39,491 nt of DNA from Alphaproteobacteria bacterium (GTDB taxonomy: Bacteria; Pseudomonadota; Alphaproteobacteria; Caulobacterales; Caulobacteraceae). The notes under the pieces are model-generated. The model was given only the letters and a program-made list of their open reading frames with translations, made no database searches and was not told the origin of the DNA. Position numbers and translations under genes: made by a program. Positions 7,761 through 16,030 of the stretch are shown here, piece after piece. Each line of letters starts with the position of its first letter. Position 1 is the first letter of the stretch. The stretch is from contig JANXXK010000243.1 of assembly GCA_025350685.1 (NCBI GenBank), positions 1-39,491 of the forward strand. Reading direction: 5' to 3'.

Positions 7761-9461
7761 TCAGTAGCCCTTGGCGACGCCCTCGCGGCGCGGATCGGCG
7801 CCGCCGCGCAGGCCGTTCGCCGTCGCCTCGACGCCCTGCTCGCCGGAGCCCTCGCCGAACCCGCCGCCGCGCACTGTGACGCCCTTGGCCGCCAGGCCCG
7901 CAACGACGCCCGGCGGATAGCGCGCCGGCTCCGAGGCGTAGAAGTTGTCGAAGCCGATCAGGTTGGGAGCGCTGATGGCGTCCTGTACCGGCATCTTCCA
8001 GCTCAGCACGCCGACCAGCACCTTCAGCGTAAAGGCGATGATCGAGGGCCCGCCCGGTGAGCCGGTCCCCAGGACGAACTTGCCCTGCTTGTCCAGCACG
8101 ATGGCCGGGGACATGGACGAGCGCGGCCGCTTGCCGCCGGCGACGGCATTGGCGGCCGCGGCGCCGTCGGCGTCCTTCGGCACAAACGAGAAGTCGGTCA
8201 GCTGGTTGTTGAGGAAGAAGCCGCCGACCATCTTGCCGTCGCCGAAGATGCTCTCGACGGTGGTGGTCATCGAGACCGCGTTGCCGGCCGCATCGACGAT
8301 CACGAAGTGGGTGGTGCCGCCGGGCTCATGCGTCGCGTCGGGTGCGCGCACGCCGGCGCCGCGGGGCTTGCCGGGCATGGGCGGCGGGCCGGCCTTGTCC
8401 GGGTTGATCAGCCTGGCGCGGCTTTCCAGATAGGCCGGCTCCAGCAGGCCCTCGGTGGGCACGTCGACGAAGTCGGGGTCGCCGAAATAGCGGTCGCGGT
8501 CGACGTACATCAGTCGGCTCGCCTGGGAGAACAGGTACCAGCCCTGGGTGTCGTTCGGATGGGCGGCGACGTCGGTGTGGGCCAGGATGCCCAGGCCTTC
8601 GAGCACGGCCGGGCCGCCCGACGGCGCCGGCGGCACGCAGACCGTGTAGCTGAGGTAGGGGCGGCAGACGGCGGGGGTGGCCTTGGGCTTGTAGCCGGCC
8701 AGGTCCTTCAGGGTCATCGAACTGGGCTGGCTGCCTTCATGCAGCTTGGCGATGATCTCAGCTGCGATCGAGCCCTCGAGGATGGCCTTCGGCCCCTCGG
8801 CGGCGAGCTTGCGCAGCGTGGCCGCATAGGCCGGGTTCTTCATCGTGTCGCCGGCCTTGACCTTGGTCCCGTCGGCCTTGGTGAAATAGGATACCGCGTC
8901 GGGCTGCGAGGCCTGCGGCGCGCCACTGCTGGCGGCGTTGGCCATCCGCGCCGGCACCGTGAAGCCGCCGTCGGCCAGGGCTTCGGCGTCGGCGAACAGG
9001 CTCGACCAGGCCAGCTTGCCGTGCTGGCTCTGCGCCAGGTGCAGCATGGCCACCGCGCCCGGCACCCCGGCCGAGCGGCCGCCGACGATGGCCACCCCCT
9101 TGTTCATCGGCTTGCCGGGAGCGGACTCGAACATCTCCGGCGTCGCCCCGGCCGGGGCGGTCTCGCGGCCATTGTAGGCGGTCACCTGGTGGGTTTTGGC
9201 GTCGTAGAAGGTCATGAAGGCGCCGCCGCCCAGGCCGGAGCTCTGCGGCTCCTCAAGCCCCAGCACCGCCTGGATGGCGACAGCGGCGTCCACCGCCGAG
9301 CCGCCGCGCTTCAGCACCTTGAGGCCGGCGTCCACAGCATCGGGCTCAGCCGCAGCCACCATGACGCTCGGGCCCTTGGAGGCCGCCGCCGGCGCAGCCG
9401 AGGCCGGGGTGGCGATCAGCGCAGCGAGCGCCACGGACAGGAAACGCTTGTCGATGAACAC
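7761..9461 (-). CDS. ggt: Gamma-glutamyltransferase (periplasmic)
   Basis: About 566 aa from GTG 9461, which directly precedes a clean signal peptide (basic FIDKRF, hydrophobic LSVALAALIATPASA, cleavage after ASA). An ATG at 9497 is also in frame. The precursor cleaves itself before the first threonine of EPGGTTHF (about residue 383), which becomes the nucleophile of the small subunit. EPQSSGLGGGAFMTFYD, YNGRETAP and KRPRSSMSPAI are family motifs for glutamate binding. The C-terminal SPGGPSIIA holds the oxyanion loop. It hydrolyses or transfers gamma-glutamyl groups from glutathione or peptides. It is divergent from the P1 peptidase gene, with a spacer of about 90 nt. Confidence 0.93.
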   Translation of the reverse strand: MFIDKRFLSVALAALIATPASAAPAAASKGPSVMVAAAEPDAVDAGLKVLKRGGSAVDAAVAIQAVLGLEEPQSSGLGGGAFMTFYDAKTHQVTAYNGRETAPAGATPEMFESAPGKPMNKGVAIVGGRSAGVPGAVAMLHLAQSQHGKLAWSSLFADAEALADGGFTVPARMANAASSGAPQASQPDAVSYFTKADGTKVKAGDTMKNPAYAATLRKLAAEGPKAILEGSIAAEIIAKLHEGSQPSSMTLKDLAGYKPKATPAVCRPYLSYTVCVPPAPSGGPAVLEGLGILAHTDVAAHPNDTQGWYLFSQASRLMYVDRDRYFGDPDFVDVPTEGLLEPAYLESRARLINPDKAGPPPMPGKPRGAGVRAPDATHEPGGTTHFVIVDAAGNAVSMTTTVESIFGDGKMVGGFFLNNQLTDFSFVPKDADGAAAANAVAGGKRPRSSMSPAIVLDKQGKFVLGTGSPGGPSIIAFTLKVLVGVLSWKMPVQDAISAPNLIGFDNFYASEPARYPPGVVAGLAAKGVTVRGGGFGEGSGEQGVEATANGLRGGADPRREGVAKGY

Positions 9462-9550
9462 GAAAAATGATGCTCCACACAATTGGACCCGCGCCATATG
9501 GGCGGGCGCGCGTGGACAACAAACCTCTCCCCATGCGAGGTCGGCCGCCG

Positions 9551-10600
9551 ATGAATGACATGCCTTCGCACGCCCGGCCCGGCCCCCGCAACCTGCTCAC
9601 CGACGTGCCGGGGCTGAAGGTGGGCCAGGCCCATGACCAGCTGGCCGCGAGCGGGGTTACCGTAATCCTGCCTGACAACAGAAGCGTCTGCGCCGTGGAT
9701 GTGCGGGGCGGCGCGCCCGGCACGCGGGAGACCGACGCGCTCTCGCCGGAGAACCTGGTCGAGGCGGTGCACGCCGTCGTGCTCAGCGGCGGCTCGGTCT
9801 ACGGGCTGGCGGCGGCCGATGGGGTGGCGGCCTGGCTGGGCGCGCGCGGCCGGGGCTTCGCCATGGCAGATCGGCCGGAGGTTCCGTCCTCGCCGGTGGT
9901 CCCAGCCGCGATCCTCTTCGACCTCGCCAACGGCGGAAACAAGGCTTGGGGCGAGGCGCCGCCCTATCGCGCCATGGGCCTGGCGGCGGTGGCCGCCGCG
10001 GCCGAGGCCTTCGACCTGGGGACCGCGGGCGCGGGCTATGGCGCCATGGCCGGATCGCTGAAGGGCGGGCTGGGGTCAGCCTCGGTGGTCTGCGGCGATG
10101 GCGTGACGGTGGGTGCGATCGTGGCGGTCAACTGCTGGGGCTCGGTGGTCGCCCCCGGTGGAGATGGGAGCGGCGCGAGCTTCTGGGCGGCGCCTTATGA
10201 GATCGGCGCGGAGTTCGGCGGCCTGGGGTCGGCGGGCCTCGCGGCGGGGCCGGAGGACTGGGGCCTCGCCAAGACCTCGGGAGAGGCCCGCAACACCACC
10301 ATCGCCTGCGTGGCCACCGACGTGGCGCTGACGCCGGCCCAGGCGCGGCGCGTGGCGATCATGGCCCAGGACGGCCTGGCCCGGGCCATCCGCCCGATCC
10401 ATGCGCCCTTCGACGGCGACGTGGTCTTCGCGCTCTCCACAGCGCGGCGGCCGATAGGCGGGCACGCGGACTTCGCCGTGGCGCGGCTGGGGACGCTGGC
10501 CGCCGACACCCTGGCCCGCGCCGTGGCGCGCGCGGTGTTCGAGGCCCGTCCCTGGCCGGGCGCCGAGGGTTCCAGCTGGCGCGAACTCTTCGCCAAGTAG
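9551..10600 (+). CDS. P1 family peptidase (DmpA/BapA-like N-terminal nucleophile aminopeptidase)
   Basis: A protein of 349 aa from ATG 9551 (MNDMPSHARPGPRN); the frame opens at 9467 but the added residues are not conserved. Family marks are NLLTDVPGLKVGQA at the N-terminus, LSGGSVYGLAAADGV near residue 79, GTAGAGYGAMAG and KGGLGSAS. The self-cleavage region is ARNTTIACVATD: cleavage after Asn about 248 would free Thr249 as nucleophile, as in DmpA and BapA, which cut before a serine. Members are D-aminopeptidases or beta-peptidyl aminopeptidases. No signal peptide is visible. It is divergent from ggt, and the two may share regulatory DNA. Confidence 0.9.
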   Translation: MNDMPSHARPGPRNLLTDVPGLKVGQAHDQLAASGVTVILPDNRSVCAVDVRGGAPGTRETDALSPENLVEAVHAVVLSGGSVYGLAAADGVAAWLGARGRGFAMADRPEVPSSPVVPAAILFDLANGGNKAWGEAPPYRAMGLAAVAAAAEAFDLGTAGAGYGAMAGSLKGGLGSASVVCGDGVTVGAIVAVNCWGSVVAPGGDGSGASFWAAPYEIGAEFGGLGSAGLAAGPEDWGLAKTSGEARNTTIACVATDVALTPAQARRVAIMAQDGLARAIRPIHAPFDGDVVFALSTARRPIGGHADFAVARLGTLAADTLARAVARAVFEARPWPGAEGSSWRELFAK

Positions 10601-10693
10601 GCCGATTTAGGGACCGTAAAATTCTGCACGCGGCCCGGCTTGCGCTTTGCCACGTCCGCGACTAGGTTCCGCGCCCTCGCCGTCAGGCGTTGC

Positions 10694-10770
10694 GCGCCCG
10701 TAGCTCAGCTGGATAGAGCATCAGACTACGAATCTGAGGGTCGGACGTTCGAATCGTTCCGGGCGCGCCA
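10694..10770 (+). tRNA. tRNA-Arg (ACG anticodon)
   Basis: A 77-nt cloverleaf with encoded CCA. Acceptor GCGCCCG (10694-10700) pairs with CGGGCGC (10760-10766). The D-arm is AGCTCAGCTGGATAGAGC, the anticodon stem CAGA/TCTG brackets loop CTACGAA with anticodon ACG, and the T-arm carries GTTCGAATC. The discriminator is G10767. The first anticodon base would be read as inosine after TadA editing, decoding CGN codons. Confidence 0.97.
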
Positions 10771-10917
10771 TTTTCTCCTTGAAATCTCTGAAGAAATTGA
10801 GCGGCCGAAGGCCGCGATGGCAATGCATTGAGCCTTGGGGTTCCACCGGGGTTCCACGGGAAAGGAAACCGCAGCAAGCGAGAGATATCCAAATCACCCG
10901 GATTCAGAGGGTCCGCC
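10771..10917 (+). other. tRNA 3' flank with short palindrome and direct repeats
   Basis: This stretch follows the tRNA CCA. It holds a perfect small hairpin, GCGGCC-GAA-GGCCGC (10801-10815), and two copies of GGGGTTCCAC (10837-10846 and 10848-10857). No gene or integrase remnant is recognisable. Its base composition is less GC-rich than the surroundings. It leads directly into the ParE-like remnant, so it may be the left part of an excised or decayed element at the tRNA gene. Confidence 0.4.
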
Positions 10918-11079
10918 CGCCATGGGCACGAACTCGACCTCCCCGGCCTGCGCAGCCGCCAGTTGCGGCGCTACCCCTACCTGGTCTTCGACGTCGAGCG
11001 CGTTGATCACGTGGACCTCTGGCGCGTACTGCACGCTGATCGTGACATGCCGACCTGGCTGTTGAGTCCGGAAGTGTGA
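10918..11079 (+). pseudogene. ParE/RelE-type toxin remnant (C-terminal part only)
   Basis: About 53 codons ending at 11079 encode a stretch with GHELDLPGLRSRQLRRYPY, LVFDVERVDHVDLWRVLHAD and RDMPTWL. This matches the C-terminal half of ParE-family type II toxins, where YPYLVFY, HIDVWRVLH and RDIPAW are typical. The N-terminal half is missing: the open frame extends upstream to 10828 but that part (GVPPGFHGKGNRSK) is unlike ParE. No antitoxin gene is adjacent. It is best read as a decayed toxin left beside tRNA-Arg. The region 11080-11223 after it shows no gene. Confidence 0.6.
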
Positions 11080-11223
11080 GCGGCTGGCCACTGTCCCGCC
11101 TGAGGCTCGATCTGGTCAACCAATCCGTCAGTTCACCCCATATGCCGGGCATGGTTGTGCCGCCCGGGTGCCCACGTGACATTCCAGCGTTCGGCGGCCA
11201 AAGTGGTGGTCGGGAGCGGTAGC

Positions 11224-11643
11224 ATGCCGAGACTTGGGTCGCTGAAATCTCCGCACAGGCTCGACGTCGCCATAGGCCAGCGAATTCGCGAACGACGGCG
11301 CGCGCTGGGCATGTCGCAGGTCTCGCTGGCCGGGGCGGTCGGCCTGACCTTCCAGCAGATCCAGAAGTATGAACGCGGCTCCAATCGGATCAGCTTCTCG
11401 CGCCTGGTGGAGATCTCCGAGGCGCTGAGCTGCCAGCTGAGCGACCTGGCCGAGGGCCTGATCGCGGCCTCGCCCGCCGATGAGCTGGAGCACCTGAACG
11501 CGCTGCTCGCCAAGGGCGGGGCGCTGGAGATGCTGGAGGCCTATGGCGCCTTGCCGAATCCGGACCTGCGCCGCGCTCTGCTGCAGCATGCCCGCGCCCT
11601 GGTGACCGCGTTGGCCTCGGCCGACGAGAAGGCCGCTGGGTAG
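11224..11643 (+). CDS. XRE-family transcriptional regulator
   Basis: A protein of 139 aa from ATG 11224 (MPRLGSLKSPHRLDVAIGQR); upstream in-frame starts add only unrelated sequence. The helix-turn-helix covers about residues 15-72, with IGQRIRERRRALGMSQVSLA, then VGLTFQQIQKYERGSNRIS as the recognition region. The Leu/Ala-rich C-terminal half probably dimerises. This build (helix-turn-helix plus a 60-residue helical tail) is frequent in alphaproteobacteria. Targets are unknown. The gene converges on the TPR-TTL gene with a 3-nt gap. Confidence 0.9.
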   Translation: MPRLGSLKSPHRLDVAIGQRIRERRRALGMSQVSLAGAVGLTFQQIQKYERGSNRISFSRLVEISEALSCQLSDLAEGLIAASPADELEHLNALLAKGGALEMLEAYGALPNPDLRRALLQHARALVTALASADEKAAG

Positions 11644-11646
11644 GCG

Positions 11647-13158
11647 CTAAACGTCCAGAGGGACGAACTTTCCGCGCCCGGCGATCTCCAGCTCCAGCTC
11701 GCGCTGGCGTCGCGCCGGATCGCTGCTGCGCAGCGCCTCGACCTGGTCGGCGGTGGCGGCGTCATCGATCAGTGGGGTGTGGGCCATGCGGAAAATGGTC
11801 GCGTGAAGCTCGCCGTTGATGCGCTCGACCAGCGGCTGGCCGCGGGCCGCCGGCGTGCGCTGCATCTCGATCAGCCAGGGATGGCCCTCGTCGTCGATCA
11901 GGACGTCGAGCCCGAACAGCTTGGGCGGGAAGGACCGGGGCGGCGATTGGGCCTGGCCGGCGAACAGGCCATTGGCCGCCAGCATGCGCACGAACCATCC
12001 CACCAGCGCCCGGATCTCCTCGAACGCCGCCTCGCCGTCGAGGCCGTCGGCGCTCAGCCGCCGCAGCAGGGCCGAGAGGCTGCGCACCGCGCCGGTGTCC
12101 TCCTGGGTCGGGTCCTGGCTGATCACCAGGTCGGGATGGTCGAGGTGAAGGGCGGTGTTGGTGATGTGCATCGACACCCCGCCCGGCGCGTCGGGCGTCG
12201 GCTTGTACAGTTCCGGGGCGATGCGGACGATGCCCTCGGAATAGACGTAGGCGCGCAGGGGATTGGCCGAGGTGACCAGGCCGTAGATGCGGCAGTGGCC
12301 CTTGCGGCCCTCTATCAGGTAGGGCCGGTCGATGTAGCGCTGGATCACCACGTCGTCGCGATCGATGACGCCGGAGAGGTCGGTGGTGACGCTGATCCCC
12401 TGGCCGCCGCTCGCGCGGACCGGCTTGACGATGTAGAGCGGCGGGGCCGCCTTGCCGGAGGCGAACGTCTCGAGCGCGGCGCGGTCCTTGGGCAGGACGA
12501 AGCTTTCCGGGAAGCGGCCGGCGGGATCGGTCTTCTGGCGCGCGGTGAGCGCCGCGGCGAGGCGAGACTTGTCCGCATAGGCCGACCACTCGTGGAAGTC
12601 CTCGGAGTTGTTGCGGGCCACCAGGGCGGAGGCGACGCCCACCGACTCGCGCCGGAAACGTTCGCCCAGGGAGCGCAGGTGATGGTCGGCGGCGATCGGG
12701 CGGCCGGCGTCGCGCAGGGCGGCGGCCAGGCCCTGCAGGGCCAGCGGGATTTCCGGGCTGGTCGGCTGGCAGTTGGCCAGCATCCGCTCATAGGTCGCCA
12801 CCGCCTCGTCGATGCGGCCCAGCCGGTGGAGCATCAGCGCCATGCTGCGCAGGGAGCCGGCGCCGGCGTTGGTCGCGAAGGCGTTGCGGAAGGCCTCCAG
12901 CGCGCCCGCATAGTCGCCCTTAGCCAGCAGGCAGAAGGCGACTGTGCGCAGGGCCTCGTCGTTCTTCGGATCGATTGCCAGGGTCTGGCGGTAGTGGGTG
13001 ATCGCGGTGTCGAATTCCAGCCGCCGCAGGTGCGAGGTGGCGAGCAGCAGATGGGCCTCCACCGACCTAGGCAGGGCCTTGGCCATGATGGCCAGCAGGG
13101 CCTGCGCCTCACTCGTGTCGTGCTCGATGAGGTCTTTGATGTCGTCGCTGAGCGGCAA
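11647..13158 (-). CDS. TPR protein fused to a tubulin-tyrosine-ligase-like ATP-grasp domain
   Basis: A protein of 503 aa from TTG 13158, with GGGAGAG 5 nt before it. The N-terminal 165 residues are TPR helices (ALRTVAFCLLAKGDYAGALEAF is a clear unit). Residues about 235-450 match the TTL superfamily: YIVKPVRASGGQGI (242-255), VIQRYIDRPYLIEGRKGHCR (271-290) followed by IYGLVT, EGIVRIAPELY (308-318), MHITNTAL (330-337), and FGLDVLIDDEGHPWLIEMQ (415-433). TTL enzymes ligate an amino acid to a carboxylate using ATP. The usual metal-binding E-x-N is E-M-Q here, and D-L-R is H-C-R. The substrate is unknown; the TPRs suggest a protein target. Confidence 0.8.
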   Translation of the reverse strand: MPLSDDIKDLIEHDTSEAQALLAIMAKALPRSVEAHLLLATSHLRRLEFDTAITHYRQTLAIDPKNDEALRTVAFCLLAKGDYAGALEAFRNAFATNAGAGSLRSMALMLHRLGRIDEAVATYERMLANCQPTSPEIPLALQGLAAALRDAGRPIAADHHLRSLGERFRRESVGVASALVARNNSEDFHEWSAYADKSRLAAALTARQKTDPAGRFPESFVLPKDRAALETFASGKAAPPLYIVKPVRASGGQGISVTTDLSGVIDRDDVVIQRYIDRPYLIEGRKGHCRIYGLVTSANPLRAYVYSEGIVRIAPELYKPTPDAPGGVSMHITNTALHLDHPDLVISQDPTQEDTGAVRSLSALLRRLSADGLDGEAAFEEIRALVGWFVRMLAANGLFAGQAQSPPRSFPPKLFGLDVLIDDEGHPWLIEMQRTPAARGQPLVERINGELHATIFRMAHTPLIDDAATADQVEALRSSDPARRQRELELEIAGRGKFVPLDV

Positions 13159-13314
13159 ACAGGCTCTCCCGGCGGTGTCGCCATCCCTTATGGATATGCA
13201 ACTGTCGCCTAGGCAACCGATTCAGCCGCCGCTGCAATCGCGGGGTTCCGGCGCGGGGCGTCGCTCGATATGGGAAGCGTCGCAGCGTCAAGATCACCGA
13301 TGCCTGGAGCGACC

Positions 13315-14742
13315 ATGAGCCAAGCCCATCTCGAGGCGTCACTGGACCCGAAAGACTGGGGCGACCTGCGCGCCCAGGGGCGCCGGATGCTGGACGATAT
13401 GTTCGACAATCTGGAGGGCCTGGCCGGGCGGCCGGTCTGGCAGGCGCCGACGCCGGCCGAGCGGGCGCGCTATCGCACCCCGGCGCCGCGCGGACCGGCC
13501 GACCTGGCCCAACTGCACGCCCAGTTCATGGCCGATGTGGCGCCCTACGGCTCCGGCAATCGCCATCCCGGCTTCATGGGCTGGGTGCAGGGCGGCGGAA
13601 CGGCGGTGGGCATGCTGGCCGAGATGCTGGCCGGCGGGCTGGACGCCAACCTGGGGGGGCGCGACCACATGCCGATCGAGGTCGAGCGCCAGGTGGTCGC
13701 CTGGATGGCCGAGCTGTTCGGTTTTGGCGCCGAGGCCAGCGGCATCTTCCTGACCGGCACGTCGCTGGCCAATCTCTGCGCGGTGATGATCGCCCGCGAC
13801 CGTGCCCTCGGCGTCGAGGTGCGCGCCATCGGCGTGCGCGATCCGGGCGTCGTGGCCTATGCGTCAAAGGCGGTGCACGCCTGCGTCGTCCGGGCCATGG
13901 ACATGACCGGCCTGGGCACCGATCGGCTGCGCCTGATCGACACCGACGCCGACGGACGGATCCTGCCCGCGGCGCTGGAGGCGGCCATCGCCGCCGACCA
14001 GGCGGCGGGCCTGAGGCCGTTCCTCATCGTCGGATCGGCCGGCACGGTGGACATCGGCGCGATTGATGACCTGGACGCGCTCGCCGACATCGCCGCGCGC
14101 GAAGGTGCGACCTTCCACGTTGATGGCGCGCTGGGCGCCCTGGGGATTCTGACCCCTGCCGTCGCGCCGAAGCTGAGGGGCATCGAACGCGCCGACAGCC
14201 TGGCGCTGGATTTCCACAAGCTGGGCCAGGCGCCCTACGACGCGGGCTTGCTGCTGGTGCGCGACGCCGCCGCCCACAAGCACACCTTCTCCTACGGCGA
14301 CGCGCCTTATCTGCGCCACGCCGAACGCGGTCTGGCGGGCGGCGAGTTCTGGCCCTGCGACTATGGTCCGGACCTGTCGCGCGGCTTTAGGGCGCTGAAG
14401 GTGTGGTTCACGCTGAAGGCCTATGGCCTCGACGCGCTGGGCGCGGTGATCGGCCGGACCTGCGACCTGGCCCAGGCGCTGGCGGCGCGGGTCGAAGCCG
14501 AGCCCGAGCTGGAGCTGTTGGCGCCGGTGGGCCTGAACATCGTCTGCTTCGGCTACCGGGGCGGCGACAACGCGGCGATCTGCGCGGACCTGCAGGAGGC
14601 GGGCCGGGTCGCGCCCTCGACCACGACGCTCGCCGGCCGTACCGCCATCCGCGCGGCGATCATCAACCACCGCACCGGCCCGGCTGACATCGAGGCGCTG
14701 GTCGACGGCGTGCTGGCCCGCGGTCGCGCGCGGGCCGCCTAA
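13315..14742 (+). CDS. Group II PLP-dependent decarboxylase (aromatic amino acid decarboxylase-like)
   Basis: A protein of 475 aa from ATG 13315, with GGAG 5-6 nt upstream. NRHPGFMGWVQGGGT at about residues 82-96, GIFLTGTSLANL near 143, and FHVDGALGA at 267-275 fit the group II decarboxylase fold. PLP would be bound through Lys about 302 in LDFHKLGQ. The usual signatures are HVDAA and DPHKW, so this is a diverged member. Candidate substrates are aromatic amino acids, glutamate or diaminobutyrate, but the active-site sequence does not decide. It is divergent from the TPR-TTL gene across 156 nt with no clear promoter. Confidence 0.85.
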   Translation: MSQAHLEASLDPKDWGDLRAQGRRMLDDMFDNLEGLAGRPVWQAPTPAERARYRTPAPRGPADLAQLHAQFMADVAPYGSGNRHPGFMGWVQGGGTAVGMLAEMLAGGLDANLGGRDHMPIEVERQVVAWMAELFGFGAEASGIFLTGTSLANLCAVMIARDRALGVEVRAIGVRDPGVVAYASKAVHACVVRAMDMTGLGTDRLRLIDTDADGRILPAALEAAIAADQAAGLRPFLIVGSAGTVDIGAIDDLDALADIAAREGATFHVDGALGALGILTPAVAPKLRGIERADSLALDFHKLGQAPYDAGLLLVRDAAAHKHTFSYGDAPYLRHAERGLAGGEFWPCDYGPDLSRGFRALKVWFTLKAYGLDALGAVIGRTCDLAQALAARVEAEPELELLAPVGLNIVCFGYRGGDNAAICADLQEAGRVAPSTTTLAGRTAIRAAIINHRTGPADIEALVDGVLARGRARAA

Positions 14743-14751
14743 GTCACGTGG

Positions 14752-15957
14752 CTAAAGGTCACGCAGGACCTGCTCGAGGGTTTCGGTCCAGTCGCGGGGC
14801 TGGCTCTGCCGATAGAGCCGCATCGTCGGATACCAGGGCGAGTCGGTGCGTCCACGCAGCCAGCGCCAGTCGCAGTGGGTGTAGGGCGTGAGCGTCCAGC
14901 AGGGCTTGCCCATGGCCCCGGCCAGGTGCGCCACCGAGGTGTCGATGGAGATCACCAGGTCGAGCCGCTCGATGATCGCGGCGGTGTCGGCGAAGTCGGC
15001 CGCGCCGCTATCCTCCGGATGCAGGCTGACCGCGCCGCGGTCGAGCACACGGCGGGCCAGCTCGTCCGGCACGCCCTTGTTCAGCGCGTTGAAGCCCGTG
15101 GGACTGGCCTTCCAGACGAAGCCTACACCCGCCTTTCCGGACAGGGGGGCATCCTTCCACCGCTCGCGCCGGTCGGCGGGGGCTGAGAGGTAGGGCGCGG
15201 CCGGCAGGGTCTCGAGCGTGACGCCAAGCCGGCCAGGCAGGGAGAAGTAGCGGCTCCAGTAATCGTGCTGGGCCACGCTGGTGCTGGCGCCTACCGCGAT
15301 CGGGATGATCTCGTCGACGCCGGCCAGGGTCCGCAGGACGTCGGCCAGCACCGGGCGGCAGCCCAGGCTGATGCGGCTGGCCCCCTGCGCCTTCAGCACA
15401 TTGGCGAAGCGGGCGAACTGAATCTGGTCGCCGAAGCCCTGTTCGACCCAAATCAGGATCGACTTGCCGGCGATCGGCTCGCCCTGCCACTCGGGGAACC
15501 CCAGTTTGATCGGCGGCACCACATCGGGATGCAGTGCGACGCGGGCGTCCATTAGGGGCCAGCCTTCGGCCCAGCGGCCGGTCGACAGGAAGAGGCCGCT
15601 CAGGTTGAGTTCGGTCTCGCCATCGCCGGGGTTGGCGGCCAGCGCGGCCCAGTATTCTCGCTCCGCCAGGTCGACCTTGCCGGCCTCGGCGTAGGCGTTT
15701 CCCAGTCGCCGGCGGATGTTGGCGTCGTCAGGCCGATGCCCCGCGGCGAGCGCGAGATAGTGCTCGCACCGCACGCGATCACCGAGCTCGCCCAGGCAGA
15801 CGCCGAGGTTGAGCGCGAGGTTGAGGGTCAGCGCCGTCTGGCGCTCCACCGCCAGGTAGACTTCGACCGCCTCGGCCAGGCGGCCGGCGTTCTGCAGCCC
15901 GGCTCCGGCCTCGAAGCTGGCCTTTCCCGGGTTGTTGAGGCTCGTCTTGCTGTGCAT
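14752..15957 (-). CDS. TPR protein with GT9-like glycosyltransferase domain
   Basis: About 401 aa from ATG 15957 (MHSKTSLNNPGKA); a start at 15978 adds 7 residues. The N-terminal 125 residues carry TPR helices (RRLGNAYAEAGKVDLAEREY is typical). The C-terminal half resembles ADP-heptose/GT9-like transferases, with ILIWVEQGFGDQIQFARF, RISLGCRPVLADVLRTL and VISIDTSVAHLAGAMGKP. This TPR-GT pairing is widespread in alphaproteobacteria, often in polysaccharide or flagellin-glycosylation loci. The acceptor and sugar are unknown. The gene marks the left edge of the glycan locus and is divergent from the next GT4 gene. Confidence 0.8.
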   Translation of the reverse strand: MHSKTSLNNPGKASFEAGAGLQNAGRLAEAVEVYLAVERQTALTLNLALNLGVCLGELGDRVRCEHYLALAAGHRPDDANIRRRLGNAYAEAGKVDLAEREYWAALAANPGDGETELNLSGLFLSTGRWAEGWPLMDARVALHPDVVPPIKLGFPEWQGEPIAGKSILIWVEQGFGDQIQFARFANVLKAQGASRISLGCRPVLADVLRTLAGVDEIIPIAVGASTSVAQHDYWSRYFSLPGRLGVTLETLPAAPYLSAPADRRERWKDAPLSGKAGVGFVWKASPTGFNALNKGVPDELARRVLDRGAVSLHPEDSGAADFADTAAIIERLDLVISIDTSVAHLAGAMGKPCWTLTPYTHCDWRWLRGRTDSPWYPTMRLYRQSQPRDWTETLEQVLRDL

Positions 15958-16030
15958 TGCGTCCCAGGCTGCGCGCATTGTCCGAGTCGTGTGCTGTATC
16001 TAACCTCGAAGCGAACAGACGGGGACCCCT

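Noticed and set aside
10683-10892. A 69-codon minus-strand frame covering the tRNA
   Set aside because: It is the antisense of tRNA-Arg, a frequent false gene call.
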